Made by a program: the position numbers and the translations under genes | Shown: positions 51,094 to 61,047 of the stretch, piece by piece | Position numbering within the stretch: position 1 is the stretch's first letter | Layout of the letters: the number at the start of each line of letters is the position of its first letter | The notes under the pieces: model-generated | What the model was told of the DNA's origin: nothing | Seen by the model: the letters and a program-made list of their open reading frames with translations, nothing else | Databases searched by the model: none | Source of the DNA: DATEZO01 sp035255485 | GTDB taxonomy: Bacteria > Pseudomonadota > Gammaproteobacteria > Burkholderiales > Burkholderiaceae_D | Direction: 5' to 3' | Length of the DNA: 64,000 nucleotides | Assembly: GCA_035255485.1 (NCBI GenBank) | Contig: DATEZO010000137.1 | Location: 1 to 64,000, forward strand

Positions 51094-52332
51094 TTATTCG
51101 GTTAAAAATATTTGCTGCAAATCATTCAGGAATCGCTTCCCAAGATCGGTTGGTTTCATGATTTTGTAATCCCGGTACAGTAGTCCCTTGCCTTCGGCAA
51201 GGCTCAATGCTTTTTCAAGGGTATTGAGAGGCAATCCAGTGCGCTCGGAAAACAGGTTGACTTCAAAACCTTCCACCAGGCGCAATGCGTTCAGCATAAA
51301 CTCAAACCCCAGCTCACTGCGCTTGATTTCGAATTCCTCCTGTATCGGATTGCCCGCCTGCATTTGTTCCAGATAGGTTTTCGGTTGCTTGTAACGTGCC
51401 TGCCTGATCACACGGTGCGGGAAGGAAATCTTGGAATGCGCTCCCGCGCCAATACCCAGGTAATCGCCAAACTGCCAGTAGTTCAGATTATGGCGCGCCT
51501 GCCGTCCCGCTTTGGCATAGGCGGATACTTCGTAATGGCGGTAGCCGGCTGTGGCGGTTTCTGCCTCGATCATGTCCTGCATCTCGGCGCTCGCATCCTC
51601 ATCCGGAACCACGGGAGGATATTTGGCAAACCAGGTATTGGGTTCCAAGGTCAGGTGGTACAGGGACAGATGCGGCGGCGCAAATCCGATTGCCGTCCTG
51701 ATATCGTTGCGTGCCTGATCCAGCGTCTGCGCCGGCAATGCATACATCAGGTCAAGATTGAAATTGTCGAAGCTGGCATGCGCAATATCGATTGCGCGCC
51801 GCGCCTCGTTGCCGTCATGGATGCGGCCAAGCGCATGCAGATGATGCGAGTCAAAGCTCTGTATCCCGATCGATAACCGGTTGATGCCGCTGCTGCGATA
51901 GGATCTGAATTTTTCCATCTCGAACGTGCCTGGATTTGCCTCCATCGTTATTTCGGCGGCGCCATCAAGCGGCAGCAGCGTGCGGATATCGGATAGCAAC
52001 CGGTCGAGTCCGGCTGCAGACATCAGGCTCGGCGTACCGCCGCCAATGAAAACCGTGTAGATTTTTCGGCCCCAGATCAGCGGTAATGCGTTTTCCAGAT
52101 CCGTGCGCAATGCGGCGATATAGTCTTCTTCGGGAAAGCCGCCTTTCGCTTCATGCGAATTAAAATCGCAATACGGACATTTCCTTATGCACCAGGGAAA
52201 ATGCACATATAGCGACAATGGTGGCAACGCACCAAGATGAATGGTTCCTGGTTTCAGGAATGCCGCAGCGGCTTCCATTGGCGTTACAGTAGCGCCCCTG
52301 TTTTTTGTTCCGACAGGCTTGATTGGAATCAT
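51094..52332 (-). CDS. hemW: Radical SAM protein HemW (heme chaperone)
   Basis: 412 residues. The radical-SAM cluster motif is CIRKCPYCDF, preceded by LSLYVHFPW. Further signatures are FIGGGTPSLM and INRLSIGIQSFDSHHLHALGR, and the C-terminal HemN-like domain. HemW, long annotated as coproporphyrinogen oxidase-like, binds and delivers heme. Its start overlaps the rdgB stop by 4 bp. The N-terminal roughly 35 residues before the barrel are longer than usual, so a later start (MEAAAAFL) is possible. Confidence 0.92.
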   Translation of the reverse strand: MIPIKPVGTKNRGATVTPMEAAAAFLKPGTIHLGALPPLSLYVHFPWCIRKCPYCDFNSHEAKGGFPEEDYIAALRTDLENALPLIWGRKIYTVFIGGGTPSLMSAAGLDRLLSDIRTLLPLDGAAEITMEANPGTFEMEKFRSYRSSGINRLSIGIQSFDSHHLHALGRIHDGNEARRAIDIAHASFDNFNLDLMYALPAQTLDQARNDIRTAIGFAPPHLSLYHLTLEPNTWFAKYPPVVPDEDASAEMQDMIEAETATAGYRHYEVSAYAKAGRQARHNLNYWQFGDYLGIGAGAHSKISFPHRVIRQARYKQPKTYLEQMQAGNPIQEEFEIKRSELGFEFMLNALRLVEGFEVNLFSERTGLPLNTLEKALSLAEGKGLLYRDYKIMKPTDLGKRFLNDLQQIFLTE

Positions 52333-52913
52333 CGCAGTTTTTCAACCAGTGCCCGCAGCGCCTGGCCGCGGTGCGATAGTCGGTTTTTCTGTTCGGCTGA
52401 AAGTTCGGCGGCAGTCTTGTCCAAATCCGGCAGCCAGAAATGCGGATCGTAGCCGAACCCGCCCTGACCGCGCGCTGCCGCAATGATCTGACCATCCCAG
52501 CGTCCATCCGCAATCACTGGTTGGGGATCATCCGCATGCCGCACCAAAACCAGCACGCAATAATAATAAGCCGATTTATCCGCATGCACAGCCAGGTCGG
52601 CAATCAGTTTCAGGTTGTTGCGCGCATCCGATTTCGGGTCTCCCGCATAACGTGCCGACAATACGCCGGGAGCGCCGCGCAATGCGTTAACGCATACGCC
52701 GGAGTCGTCCGCCAAGGCGGGCATGCCGGTAATGCGGGCCGCATGGCGCGCCTTGGTCAGCGCATTTTCAACGAAGGTCAAATGCGGCTCTTCGGCTTCC
52801 GGCACCTGAAATTCACTTTGTACATGCAAATCGAATCCGGCGGGCGCAAGCATTGCACCGAATTCTTTCAGTTTACCGGCATTATTGGAAGCGAGTACGA
52901 GTGTACGGGTCAT
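52329..52913 (-). CDS. rdgB: dITP/XTP pyrophosphatase (RdgB/HAM1)
   Basis: 194 residues from ATG 52911-52913 (MTRTLVLASNNAGKLKEF). Signatures: SNNAGK nucleotide-binding start, LTFVENALTKARHAA, ADDSGVCVNALRGAPGVLSARYAG and GFGYDPHFWLP. It removes inosine and xanthosine triphosphates from the nucleotide pool. It lies between rph (56 bp) and hemW. Confidence 0.95.
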   Translation of the reverse strand: MTRTLVLASNNAGKLKEFGAMLAPAGFDLHVQSEFQVPEAEEPHLTFVENALTKARHAARITGMPALADDSGVCVNALRGAPGVLSARYAGDPKSDARNNLKLIADLAVHADKSAYYYCVLVLVRHADDPQPVIADGRWDGQIIAAARGQGGFGYDPHFWLPDLDKTAAELSAEQKNRLSHRGQALRALVEKLR

Positions 52914-52969
52914 GCGTGGTGGAGTTATGCCGGAGTCAAGCCACATCTGTCTAATCTATTCCATATCTA

Positions 52970-53704
52970 TCAGGCTGTAAGACCGAGCGCACGTTTCTGC
53001 AATGCAATCAGCTCGGCAATTCCTTGCTGTGCCAGATCCAGCAAACGATCCATCGTGATACGATCAAAAGCGTCCCCTTCCGCGGTGCCCTGCACTTCGA
53101 TGAAATGTCCCGTATCCGTCATCACGATATTCATGTCGGTGTCGCAACTGGAATCTTCGGGATAATCCAGATCAAGCACTGGCATGCCACGATACACACC
53201 AACCGAGATGGCGGCCACGAAATGTTTGAGCGGTATGGCACGGATCAGTTTTTGATCAACCAATACGGAAAACGCGTCATATGCCGCGACCATCGCGCCT
53301 GTGATCGATGCTGTCCGCGTGCCGCCGTCGGCCTGAATCACATCGCAATCCAGATGGAGCGTGCGTTCGCCGAATGCATCGAGATCGAAAGCTGCACGCA
53401 AGGAGCGGCCGATTAGACGCTGGATTTCCTGCGTACGGCCCGACTGTTTGCCTTTCGCTGCCTCGCGATCCATGCGGGAATGCGTGGAACGTGGCAGCAT
53501 TCCGTATTCAGCCGTCAGCCATCCCGTTCCCTTTCCCTTGAGAAAAGGAGGCACCTTGTTTTCAATGGTGGCCGTGCAGATGACTTTCGTATCGCCGCAC
53601 TCGATCAATACCGAACCCTCGGCATGTCTGGTGTAATGTCGATGCAGATGCAAGGGACGCAAGGCATCGGGGGCGCGTCCGCTTGGACGATTTTCAAACA
53701 GCAT
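52970..53704 (-). CDS. rph: Ribonuclease PH
   Basis: 244 residues. It trims tRNA 3' ends by phosphorolysis. Signatures: [45 protein letters not shown], and [18 protein letters not shown]. Length and motifs are standard. It is 12 bp after the PP2C gene, so probably co-transcribed. Confidence 0.97.
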   Translation of the reverse strand: MLFENRPSGRAPDALRPLHLHRHYTRHAEGSVLIECGDTKVICTATIENKVPPFLKGKGTGWLTAEYGMLPRSTHSRMDREAAKGKQSGRTQEIQRLIGRSLRAAFDLDAFGERTLHLDCDVIQADGGTRTASITGAMVAAYDAFSVLVDQKLIRAIPLKHFVAAISVGVYRGMPVLDLDYPEDSSCDTDMNIVMTDTGHFIEVQGTAEGDAFDRITMDRLLDLAQQGIAELIALQKRALGLTA

Positions 53705-53716
53705 GGATGAACCTAT

Positions 53717-54646
53717 TTAATTTTTGGAAGTAATGCGCGAAGATTTTTCAATGGCGCCGCGGATTTCTTCAATCGCTTTTTCAATTTCGGTTTCATTGAA
53801 TACATCCGCACTTTCAAGATCCGCATGACGCGGTGCTTGAATTGTCGTCGTGATGCTGCCGATTGGCAAGATATTGGTAGTAATGGTGGTGGCGCTGTGC
53901 ATGCTATCGCTGCTTTCCCACATCATGGCCAGTGCCGTGACGTTATCCCCCGTCTTGCCGGCGATTTGCGTTGCAGATCCGATTAATTCCGGAACCGCGC
54001 GCACGATGGTGCGCTCTTGCAGGCACTGTGCAAGTACATGGTCGGGCAGCACCGACCACAAGCCATCCGAGCAAAGCAGCACGACATCGCCCGCCTGAAG
54101 GCTAACACGCCGCGAAATTTCCACGATGGGCATATTCGGCGCGCCCAGGCAATTGAACAGCTTGTTGCGATCCGGATGCGTGCTACGTTCCGATGGACCA
54201 ACCTTGCCTTGCGCTATAAGCGTTTCGATTCTTGAATGATCGCGGGTGCGCGCAAGAATCTGCCCGTTACGCATCCAGTACAAGCGCGAATCGCCGCAAT
54301 GCGCCCAGAAGGCGCTGTTATGCTGGATCAGACAGGCAACGATCGTCGTGCGCGGCGTTTCCGGTAAATTATTGATTGCACGATACCGATGGATTTCCCG
54401 ATGGGCGGCAAACAGGCTCTCTTCCAGGAATTGTTCCGGTTTTTTTACATACGGATTGGCATGCTGCTGGAATAATGCGCCAATCGTCTGCAGGGCGATC
54501 GTTGCCGCCATTTCGCCCTGAATATGCCCGCCCATGCCATCGGCCAGCAACAACAGCAACGCATCGCGGGTAAAGCTATACCCCATGCGGTCCTGATTAT
54601 TTTTCCGGCCGCCGATATGACTTTCCTGATAGACAGAGAATCGCAT
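53717..54646 (-). CDS. PP2C-type Ser/Thr protein phosphatase
   Basis: 309 residues. Metal-binding motifs are present: NNQDRMGY, LLLADGMGGHIQGEMAA, HCGDSRLYW, VLLCSDGLWSVL and GDNVTALAM. The last roughly 70 residues are an extra tail without known fold. It lies 15 bp downstream of the Ser/Thr kinase gene, forming a matched kinase/phosphatase pair. Confidence 0.92.
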   Translation of the reverse strand: MRFSVYQESHIGGRKNNQDRMGYSFTRDALLLLLADGMGGHIQGEMAATIALQTIGALFQQHANPYVKKPEQFLEESLFAAHREIHRYRAINNLPETPRTTIVACLIQHNSAFWAHCGDSRLYWMRNGQILARTRDHSRIETLIAQGKVGPSERSTHPDRNKLFNCLGAPNMPIVEISRRVSLQAGDVVLLCSDGLWSVLPDHVLAQCLQERTIVRAVPELIGSATQIAGKTGDNVTALAMMWESSDSMHSATTITTNILPIGSITTTIQAPRHADLESADVFNETEIEKAIEEIRGAIEKSSRITSKN

Positions 54647-54661
54647 GAGATTATTGAAAAG

Positions 54662-55669
54662 TTAGTGCGAGTTTTCCTGGATGGTATTGGCAACATCGGA
54701 AGCATGTTTTCCGAAACCCGCAAAAAATTCCCGCAATTTACGAGATACAAGTTCCAGCTTGTCGATTTCCTGCTTTTCCGGTATCGGCTCGCGCAACGCC
54801 TTTTGCAAGGCAAATACGCTTTGCGGCCGCTCCAGAGGGTCCAGCATCAGACTCCAGCGTATCACCCTGAGTAATTCCGTCGAGTATAAACCTTCCAGCT
54901 TGTGGAGATAGCCTTCCATCTTGTCATTCGCCTTGCGCTGGTCGGCGGGCTGCGGCGGCGCGCCCACCATGCAACCGAAGATCGATGCACCAATGCCGTA
55001 GATATCAGTCCACGGTCCCAGGCTGCCGTTTTTGACGTGCAGCTCGGGCGCGGCGAAACCAGGCGTGTACATAGGATACAATTTTGGCAGATCAGCTTTC
55101 AGCGTTTGCCTCGCCGCACCAAAATCCAGAAGAATCGGCGAGCCATCGGCGCGCAAATAAATATTGGCAGGCTTCAGATCGAGATGCAGAAGTTTATTGG
55201 TGTGCACTTCGCGCAATCCGTTCATGACATGACTGAACATCTTGCGTATGAAGCGTTCCGACACCAATGGTTTTTCGCCTTTTTCGCGGCGTCGCAGAAT
55301 ATGATCCTGCAATGAGCGGCCAGACTCATACGCCATCACCATGTAGACCGTCTCATTGGCGCGAAAGAAATTGATGACGCTCACCACGTTAGGATGCGAA
55401 ATGCGGGCAAGCGCACGCCCTTCCTCAAAAAAACACTTCAAGCCAATGCGAAATGTCGCCATGTTTTCCGGAGAAACAGACGGAACCAGTTCGCCGGGTT
55501 GGCGCAGCACCAGTGAGCTGGGCAAGTATTCCTTGATTGCCACGGCATTGCCGTCTTCATCGTAAGCAAGATAAACGATACTGAACCCACCGGACGCAAT
55601 CTTCTTTACAATGCGATATCCAGCGATTTCAAGCCCATCCGGCAACGATGCGTTGTTTTGAGCGGCCAT
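54662..55669 (-). CDS. Hanks-type Ser/Thr protein kinase
   Basis: 335 residues. Kinase domain at about 15-285: glycine loop KIASGGFSIVYLA, catalytic lysine in VAIKEYLP, catalytic loop LHLDLKPANIYL, metal DFGAAR, and APE-like FAAPELH. The usual Arg before the catalytic Asp is Leu (HLD), so it is a non-RD kinase not needing activation-loop phosphorylation by the usual logic. No membrane helix is seen. The substrate is unknown; the PP2C partner follows. Confidence 0.92.
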   Translation of the reverse strand: MAAQNNASLPDGLEIAGYRIVKKIASGGFSIVYLAYDEDGNAVAIKEYLPSSLVLRQPGELVPSVSPENMATFRIGLKCFFEEGRALARISHPNVVSVINFFRANETVYMVMAYESGRSLQDHILRRREKGEKPLVSERFIRKMFSHVMNGLREVHTNKLLHLDLKPANIYLRADGSPILLDFGAARQTLKADLPKLYPMYTPGFAAPELHVKNGSLGPWTDIYGIGASIFGCMVGAPPQPADQRKANDKMEGYLHKLEGLYSTELLRVIRWSLMLDPLERPQSVFALQKALREPIPEKQEIDKLELVSRKLREFFAGFGKHASDVANTIQENSH

Positions 55670-55835
55670 ATGATTCCAAAAGAATAACGACTATCCTAAA
55701 TCATTCATTAAAGAAAATAATGCAGCCTTTCTACCCCGGCCGCATGATCGGATTCACTATTCATTCAATAAATTATTGCTTCTAGGAATTGTGTTGATAA
55801 ATCGCTGATTTGTAAAGAACAACCGAGGACTGATT

Positions 55836-56753
55836 TTGACAATTTCCAGCATGACCGGCTATGCGGTCACAACCCGGGAAACAGCGGGCGGCACTCTTGT
55901 GGTTGAACTCAAGAGCGTGAATTCCCGCTTTCTAGATCTGCAGTTCCGCATGAATGACGATTTGCGTGCGCTCGAACCCATGTTGCGCGAAGCACTCATG
56001 GGTCGCGTGACACGCGGCAAAGTCGAATGCCGGATCAGTTTTGCCCGTAAAGCCGCCGGCGCGGGCCAGACATTGCATACTCCACTCTTGACATCGCTGG
56101 CCGCGCTACAGAGCCAGCTGCGCGAGCAATTCATGGACGCACGGCCATTTTCGATCAGCGAGCTGCTACGTTGGCCGGGAGTGATTGAAGAAACTGAAAT
56201 CGGACAGGAAACATTGCAGGCCGAGGCAGGCATCGCGATCGCAGCCGTGCTGGACACTTTTATAGACAGCCGTAAACGCGAAGGTGCCGCCCTGTGCGCA
56301 ATATTGATTGCACGCATTGATGAGATGGAAGCGATTGTGCAGCGCATTACGCCATTGGTTCCGCAGGCCATTGCACAGTTCCAGCAAAGGGCAAGTGAGC
56401 GCATGCAGGATGTTCTGGGCATTACGCTGCGGGATGCGAATGCTTCTACCGGCATTACTGCACTTTCGCGCGAAGAAGCGCTCGATCGGATTCGCCAGGA
56501 GGTCACACTGTACGGTATCCGGATCGACATTGCTGAAGAATTGACGCGTCTGTCCACCCATCTGGCAGAAACTCGCCAGATCCTGCAAAAGGGTGGACAG
56601 GTAGGCAAGCGGCTCGATTTCATGATGCAGGAGCTCAACCGCGAAGCAAATACCATCGGTTCGAAGGCTGCGGTAAAAGAACTGTCGGATGCATCAATGG
56701 CATTGAAATTGCTGATCGAACAGATCCGCGAACAGGTGCAAAATCTGGAATAG
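55836..56753 (+). CDS. yicC: YicC family endoribonuclease-like protein
   Basis: 305 residues. A TTG start at 55836 is chosen because GAGGA lies 6 nt upstream and because YicC proteins start with the pattern seen here (MTISSMTGYA). Conserved parts: LVVELKSVNSRFLDLQFRM, RGKVECRISF, and the end GGQVGKRLDFMMQELNREANTIGSKA. YicC-type proteins have been linked to RNA decay. It precedes gmk, as in many proteobacteria. Confidence 0.92.
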   Translation: MTISSMTGYAVTTRETAGGTLVVELKSVNSRFLDLQFRMNDDLRALEPMLREALMGRVTRGKVECRISFARKAAGAGQTLHTPLLTSLAALQSQLREQFMDARPFSISELLRWPGVIEETEIGQETLQAEAGIAIAAVLDTFIDSRKREGAALCAILIARIDEMEAIVQRITPLVPQAIAQFQQRASERMQDVLGITLRDANASTGITALSREEALDRIRQEVTLYGIRIDIAEELTRLSTHLAETRQILQKGGQVGKRLDFMMQELNREANTIGSKAAVKELSDASMALKLLIEQIREQVQNLE

Positions 56754-56827
56754 TCTTCAAACAGCACTACTACAATAAGGGTCATGAGCATGTCGCCTTG
56801 CTCTAACCCGTCAATCCAGGGATTCCC

Positions 56828-57475
56828 ATGCATGATGACACTCTCGCCTCTTCCGGCAGCCTGTTCATGGTCGTTGCGCCCTCCGGCGCTGGTAAATCGA
56901 CGCTGGTAAATGCGCTGCTGGCGCAGGAGCCGGCAATCAAATTATCGATCTCATACACTACCCGCGCGCCGCGCCCGAAAGAGCAGCATGGCCGCGAATA
57001 TTACTTTACGTCAATCGAGGATTTTCTTGCGCGGCGCGCTGCCGGTGAATTTTTGGAGTCTGCCAAGGTCCATGATAATTATTATGGAACTTCGCGCATC
57101 CTGATTGCCGAACAGATGCGGGCAGGAACGGATGTTCTGCTTGAAATCGATTGGCAAGGAGCACAGCAGGTCAAGAGACAGTTTCCGCATGCGGTTGGCA
57201 TTTTTATCTTGCCGCCATCGATTACCGCATTGGAAGAGCGCCTTAACAAACGCGGGCAAGATGAGCCGCAGGTGATAACAAGACGAATTCTGGCCGCGGG
57301 AGGTGAAATCGCGCATGCGCCTGAGTTTGAATATGTTATTATTAATCAAGAGTTTGCGACTGCTTTAGTTGAACTCGTTTCCATCGTCAAGGCAACCCGT
57401 TGCCGGTTCGCTCAACAGGCAGCGCGCAATGCATCCCTCTTTACCCAATTGGGTATTCATGCCGATCAAGGCTGA
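56828..57475 (+). CDS. gmk: Guanylate kinase
   Basis: 215 residues. P-loop [20 protein letters not shown]-site [21 protein letters not shown], and [11 protein letters not shown]. It makes GDP from GMP. It lies 41 bp upstream of rpoZ, and gmk-rpoZ-spoT is a conserved order. Confidence 0.97.
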   Translation: MHDDTLASSGSLFMVVAPSGAGKSTLVNALLAQEPAIKLSISYTTRAPRPKEQHGREYYFTSIEDFLARRAAGEFLESAKVHDNYYGTSRILIAEQMRAGTDVLLEIDWQGAQQVKRQFPHAVGIFILPPSITALEERLNKRGQDEPQVITRRILAAGGEIAHAPEFEYVIINQEFATALVELVSIVKATRCRFAQQAARNASLFTQLGIHADQG

Positions 57476-57516
57476 TTATTTTCATTTATTATTGTTTTCG
57501 ATTTTCAGGAGTACGT

Positions 57517-57720
57517 ATGGCCCGTATCACTATTGAAGATTGCCTCAAGCAAATCCCCAATCGCTTTCAACTTACACTTGCGGCGACTTACCGCGCCCGT
57601 CAGTTGCTGCAAGGGCACACGCCGAAGGTTGATGCCAAGGATAAGCCGACTGTAGTGGCATTGCGTGAAATCGCAGCAGGCAAGGTCGGAATTGAAATGT
57701 TGAAAAAAGTGCCTAGCTAG
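57517..57720 (+). CDS. rpoZ: RNA polymerase omega subunit
   Basis: 67 residues from ATG 57517 with AGGAG upstream. Pattern [30 protein letters not shown] and [16 protein letters not shown] is standard for omega. It helps assemble RNA polymerase and, in some bacteria, forms part of a ppGpp site. Confidence 0.96.
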   Translation: MARITIEDCLKQIPNRFQLTLAATYRARQLLQGHTPKVDAKDKPTVVALREIAAGKVGIEMLKKVPS

Positions 57721-57918
57721 TATCATATGTCATGCCAGTCGGAATGAATAAAAGCAACGGGGGTTTACTTCAGGCCGGACGCGAATCGTCACAATCTGCC
57801 GTTATCGCGAAAATCTATACCAGTCGATGATGTAAGAACACGCGCTTTTGTATTCTGCCTGGCATGGCTCGCTACATAATTATTGACATGCCTGCCATGC
57901 GGCTGATATCTATTCAGT

Positions 57919-60195
57919 ATGAACCTGACTCCACCAGATTCAACCCTATCAACCGTGTCCGGCAAACGGACGGCTTCTGATCGTTTGGTCTCAAAAACCG
58001 CCAATTCCAAATTTGCTCCAGCCCCCGCACCAGACGCGAGCGTTGCTTCCGTTACACACCTGAATAGCAAGCTTGCCGAATATTTAACGCCTTCCGAGCT
58101 GAAAAAAGTCAAGGAGGCATATCGGTTCTCGGATGAAATGCATCTCGGGCAGATGCGCATGTCCGGCGAACCTTATATTTCTCATCCGATCGCCGTTGCC
58201 GAAATCTGTGCCGACTGGAAACTAGACGCGCAAGCGATCATGGCAGCACTTTTGCATGACGTGATGGAAGATCAGGACGTCAAGAAGGATGAACTGATCG
58301 AGCGCTTTGGCGCGCCGGTGGCAGCATTGGTTGATGGTTTGTCCAAACTGGAAAAAATCGAATTCCAGAGCCAGATCGAAGCGCAGGCGGAGAATTTTCG
58401 CAAAATGTTGCTGGCGATGGCGCGCGATGTGCGCGTCATCCTGGTGAAGCTGGCCGACCGCCTGCATAACATGCGTACGCTCGGCGCGATGTTGCCCGAA
58501 AAAAAACGTCGCATCGCGCGCGAAACGATGGAAGTCTATGTGCCGATCGCGCATCGCCTGGGCCTCAATAACATTTATCGCGAACTGCAGGACCTGTCGT
58601 TCTCACATCTGTACCCGATCCGCTATCGTACGCTTGCCAAGGCAGTCAAGGCCGCGCGAGGAAATCGGCGCGAAGTCGTCAGCAAGATTCTTGACGCAGT
58701 TAACAATACACTGGCGGCGGCCGGCATTCATGCGCAAGTGTACGGTCGTGAAAAAACGCTGTTCGGCATTTATCGCAAGATGCGCAACAAGCATTTGTCC
58801 TTTTCCCAGGTGCTGGATGTGTACGGCTTTCGGGTCGTGGTCGACAGCTTTGCCAACTGCTACGTCGCACTGGGTACCCTGCATGCGCTGTACAAGCCGA
58901 TGCCGGGCAAGTTCAAGGATTACATCGCCATTTCCAAGCTGAATGGCTACCAGTCGCTGCATACCACGTTGATCGGCCCGTACGGCACGCCAGTGGAATT
59001 CCAGATTCGGACGCAGGACATGCATCGCGTTGCCGAGTCTGGCGTCGCGGCACACTGGCTATACAAGAATGATGAAGGTGGCCTGACCGACCTGCAGCAG
59101 CGCACCCATGCATGGCTGCAGTCGCTGCTCGATATCCAGAAGCAAACTGGCGATTCCGCCGAATTCCTGGAGCACGTGAAAGTCGATCTGTTTCCCGACT
59201 CGGTTTACGTGTTTACGCCCAAGTCGAAAATCATCGCCCTGCCGCGCGGCGCGACTGCCCTCGATTTTGCCTACACGATTCACACCGACATCGGCGACCA
59301 GACCATTGCGGCAAAGGTCAACCATGAACCGGCGCCCTTGCGAACCGAATTGCGCAATGGAGACATTGTTGAAATCATCACGTCGCCGGCTTCACGGCCG
59401 AACCCGAACTGGCTAACATTCGTGCGTACCGGCAAGGCACGCTCCGCAATCCGGCATCATTTGCGAACGATCAATCTGGCCGAATCGATTGAGCTGGGGA
59501 AGCGACTGTTATCGCAGTCCCTGCTCGCCATGAACCTTGATCCTACGCTACCGGTTTCGCTGGCGGAAAAATTACTGAACGAATCCAGCGCCAAATCGCT
59601 CGACGAACTGTATGCCGATATCGGTGTCGGAAAGCGCATGGCGGCATTGGTCGCGCGACATATTCTCGGCTTGATCGAAGACGATACGGCACCGCGGCTG
59701 GCACTCGAGAAAAATGGCACGATAGCATCACACAAGCTCGACCCGGTTGTCATCTATGGCAGCGAAGGCGTGACAGTGCAATTGGCGCCCTGCTGCCAGC
59801 CGATTCCAGGCGATAACATCATCGGCCAATTGAAGCGCGATCAAGGCATCACGGTGCATACCATCGATTGCGAACCGGCCAAACGGCAGCGTACCAAAGA
59901 ACCTGATCGCTGGATCGACGTTGTCTGGGGCAGTGACCTGAATCGCCGTTTCGACTGTCGCATCATGCTTCTGGTCAAGAATGAAAGAGGCGTGCTGGCG
60001 CGTGTCGCCGCAGAAATCGGCGAATCGGACGCGAACATTACCTGGGTGAGCATGGATGACAATAAAGACCCGCAGCTAGTCATGACCCAGCTGCGTTTTA
60101 CCGTGCAGGTTGAGGATCGGATTCATCTCGCACGCCTGATGCGCAACGTGCATCGCATTCCGGGCGTCACGCGAATATTGCGCGAGCGCAGCTGA
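57919..60195 (+). CDS. spoT: Bifunctional (p)ppGpp synthetase/hydrolase SpoT
   Basis: 758 residues. The hydrolase HD domain is intact: YISHPIAVA and ALLHDVMEDQ near residue 111, then VKLADRLHNMRTL. The synthetase has YGREKTLFGIYRKM, DVYGFRVVVDSF and KFKDYIAISKLNGYQSLHT. The basic KFKD stretch is the type found in bifunctional enzymes rather than in RelA. TGS and C-terminal ACT domains follow. It should therefore both make and remove the alarmone. The first roughly 45 residues are a variable leader. It ends the yicC-gmk-rpoZ-spoT group. Confidence 0.95.
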   Translation: MNLTPPDSTLSTVSGKRTASDRLVSKTANSKFAPAPAPDASVASVTHLNSKLAEYLTPSELKKVKEAYRFSDEMHLGQMRMSGEPYISHPIAVAEICADWKLDAQAIMAALLHDVMEDQDVKKDELIERFGAPVAALVDGLSKLEKIEFQSQIEAQAENFRKMLLAMARDVRVILVKLADRLHNMRTLGAMLPEKKRRIARETMEVYVPIAHRLGLNNIYRELQDLSFSHLYPIRYRTLAKAVKAARGNRREVVSKILDAVNNTLAAAGIHAQVYGREKTLFGIYRKMRNKHLSFSQVLDVYGFRVVVDSFANCYVALGTLHALYKPMPGKFKDYIAISKLNGYQSLHTTLIGPYGTPVEFQIRTQDMHRVAESGVAAHWLYKNDEGGLTDLQQRTHAWLQSLLDIQKQTGDSAEFLEHVKVDLFPDSVYVFTPKSKIIALPRGATALDFAYTIHTDIGDQTIAAKVNHEPAPLRTELRNGDIVEIITSPASRPNPNWLTFVRTGKARSAIRHHLRTINLAESIELGKRLLSQSLLAMNLDPTLPVSLAEKLLNESSAKSLDELYADIGVGKRMAALVARHILGLIEDDTAPRLALEKNGTIASHKLDPVVIYGSEGVTVQLAPCCQPIPGDNIIGQLKRDQGITVHTIDCEPAKRQRTKEPDRWIDVVWGSDLNRRFDCRIMLLVKNERGVLARVAAEIGESDANITWVSMDDNKDPQLVMTQLRFTVQVEDRIHLARLMRNVHRIPGVTRILRERS

Positions 60196-60271
60196 GCCCC
60201 TGCTGAAGGCTGCGGTGAGGACGCGGAACCGGAACATACATGGCCATGCGCAACATCATGATGCATTCAAT

Positions 60272-60342
60272 GGGAGTATAATGAAAAACACGCCATTACT
60301 CGCAATGAAATAGGGGGACATTAAAAATACACTTGGGTGTAT
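60272..60342 (+). repeat. 71-bp intergenic element, copy D
   Basis: GGGAGTAT (60272-60279), exactly 47 nt, then ATACAC-TTGG-GTGTAT (60327-60342). Spacer blocks AAAAA, CGCAATGAA and AAAA are in register with copies A to C. It lies between the convergent spoT and greB genes. Confidence 0.85.
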
Positions 60343-60462
60343 AGCTATATACAATCATCAAAAATCAGTAAATATTCGTGAATATTCAAGAGTGGCAGAA
60401 ATACCATCATCGGCCCGCTCCAATCTCGCCGTGCGCGCAACAACAGGATTGGCATGACGTTT

Positions 60463-61014
60463 TTATCGCGCCGGATAACGCACTTCGATGATGTGCAGTT
60501 CCTCCATGCCGGCAGGCGTGTGAAAGATCACAGAGTCTCCTTCGCATGCTTTGGTGAGTGCCCGGGCAACCGGTGAAATCCAGCTGATTTTGCCATGCAA
60601 TGGATCGAATTCATCGATCCCGAGAATGGTCACCGTGTGCGTTTCCCCTGCATGATTTTCGTATACCACGGTAGCGCCGAAAAATATCTGGTCGCTGCCG
60701 TGATGTACGCTTGGATCGACGACTTCAGCGATATCCAGGCGCTTTGTCAGGAAACGGATACGGCGGTCGATCTCGCGCAGGCGCCGTTTACCATAGATAT
60801 AGTCGCCGTTCTCTGAGCGGTCGCCATTTGACGCGGCCCACGAAACGATGCGCACGACTTCCGGCCGTTCGACATCGATCAACTGCAGTAACTCATCCTT
60901 CAGCCGCTGATGGCCCTGCGGAGTGATGTAATTCCTGGTCCCCGCCGGAATCGAGGGCAACGCGCCATCGAGATCATCATCGTCGTCGGTTTCCTTGACA
61001 AATGCTTTATTCAT
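60463..61014 (-). CDS. greB: Transcription elongation factor GreB
   Basis: 183 residues. A coiled-coil N-terminal domain has GHQRLKDELLQLIDVERPEV, SWAASNGDRSENGDYIYGKRRLREIDRRIRFL with the acidic tip. The C-terminal FKBP-like domain follows. The YGKRRLREID segment distinguishes GreB from GreA. It has an unusual acidic leader (TDDDDDLDG) of about 25 residues. It rescues backtracked RNA polymerase. Confidence 0.94.
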   Translation of the reverse strand: MNKAFVKETDDDDDLDGALPSIPAGTRNYITPQGHQRLKDELLQLIDVERPEVVRIVSWAASNGDRSENGDYIYGKRRLREIDRRIRFLTKRLDIAEVVDPSVHHGSDQIFFGATVVYENHAGETHTVTILGIDEFDPLHGKISWISPVARALTKACEGDSVIFHTPAGMEELHIIEVRYPAR

Positions 61015-61047
61015 ATCGGATTCACTTCCAAGTGCCGGATGCGACAG

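Noticed and set aside
55859..56833. 324-codon minus frame over yicC
   Set aside because: Ser/Arg-rich antisense shadow of yicC.
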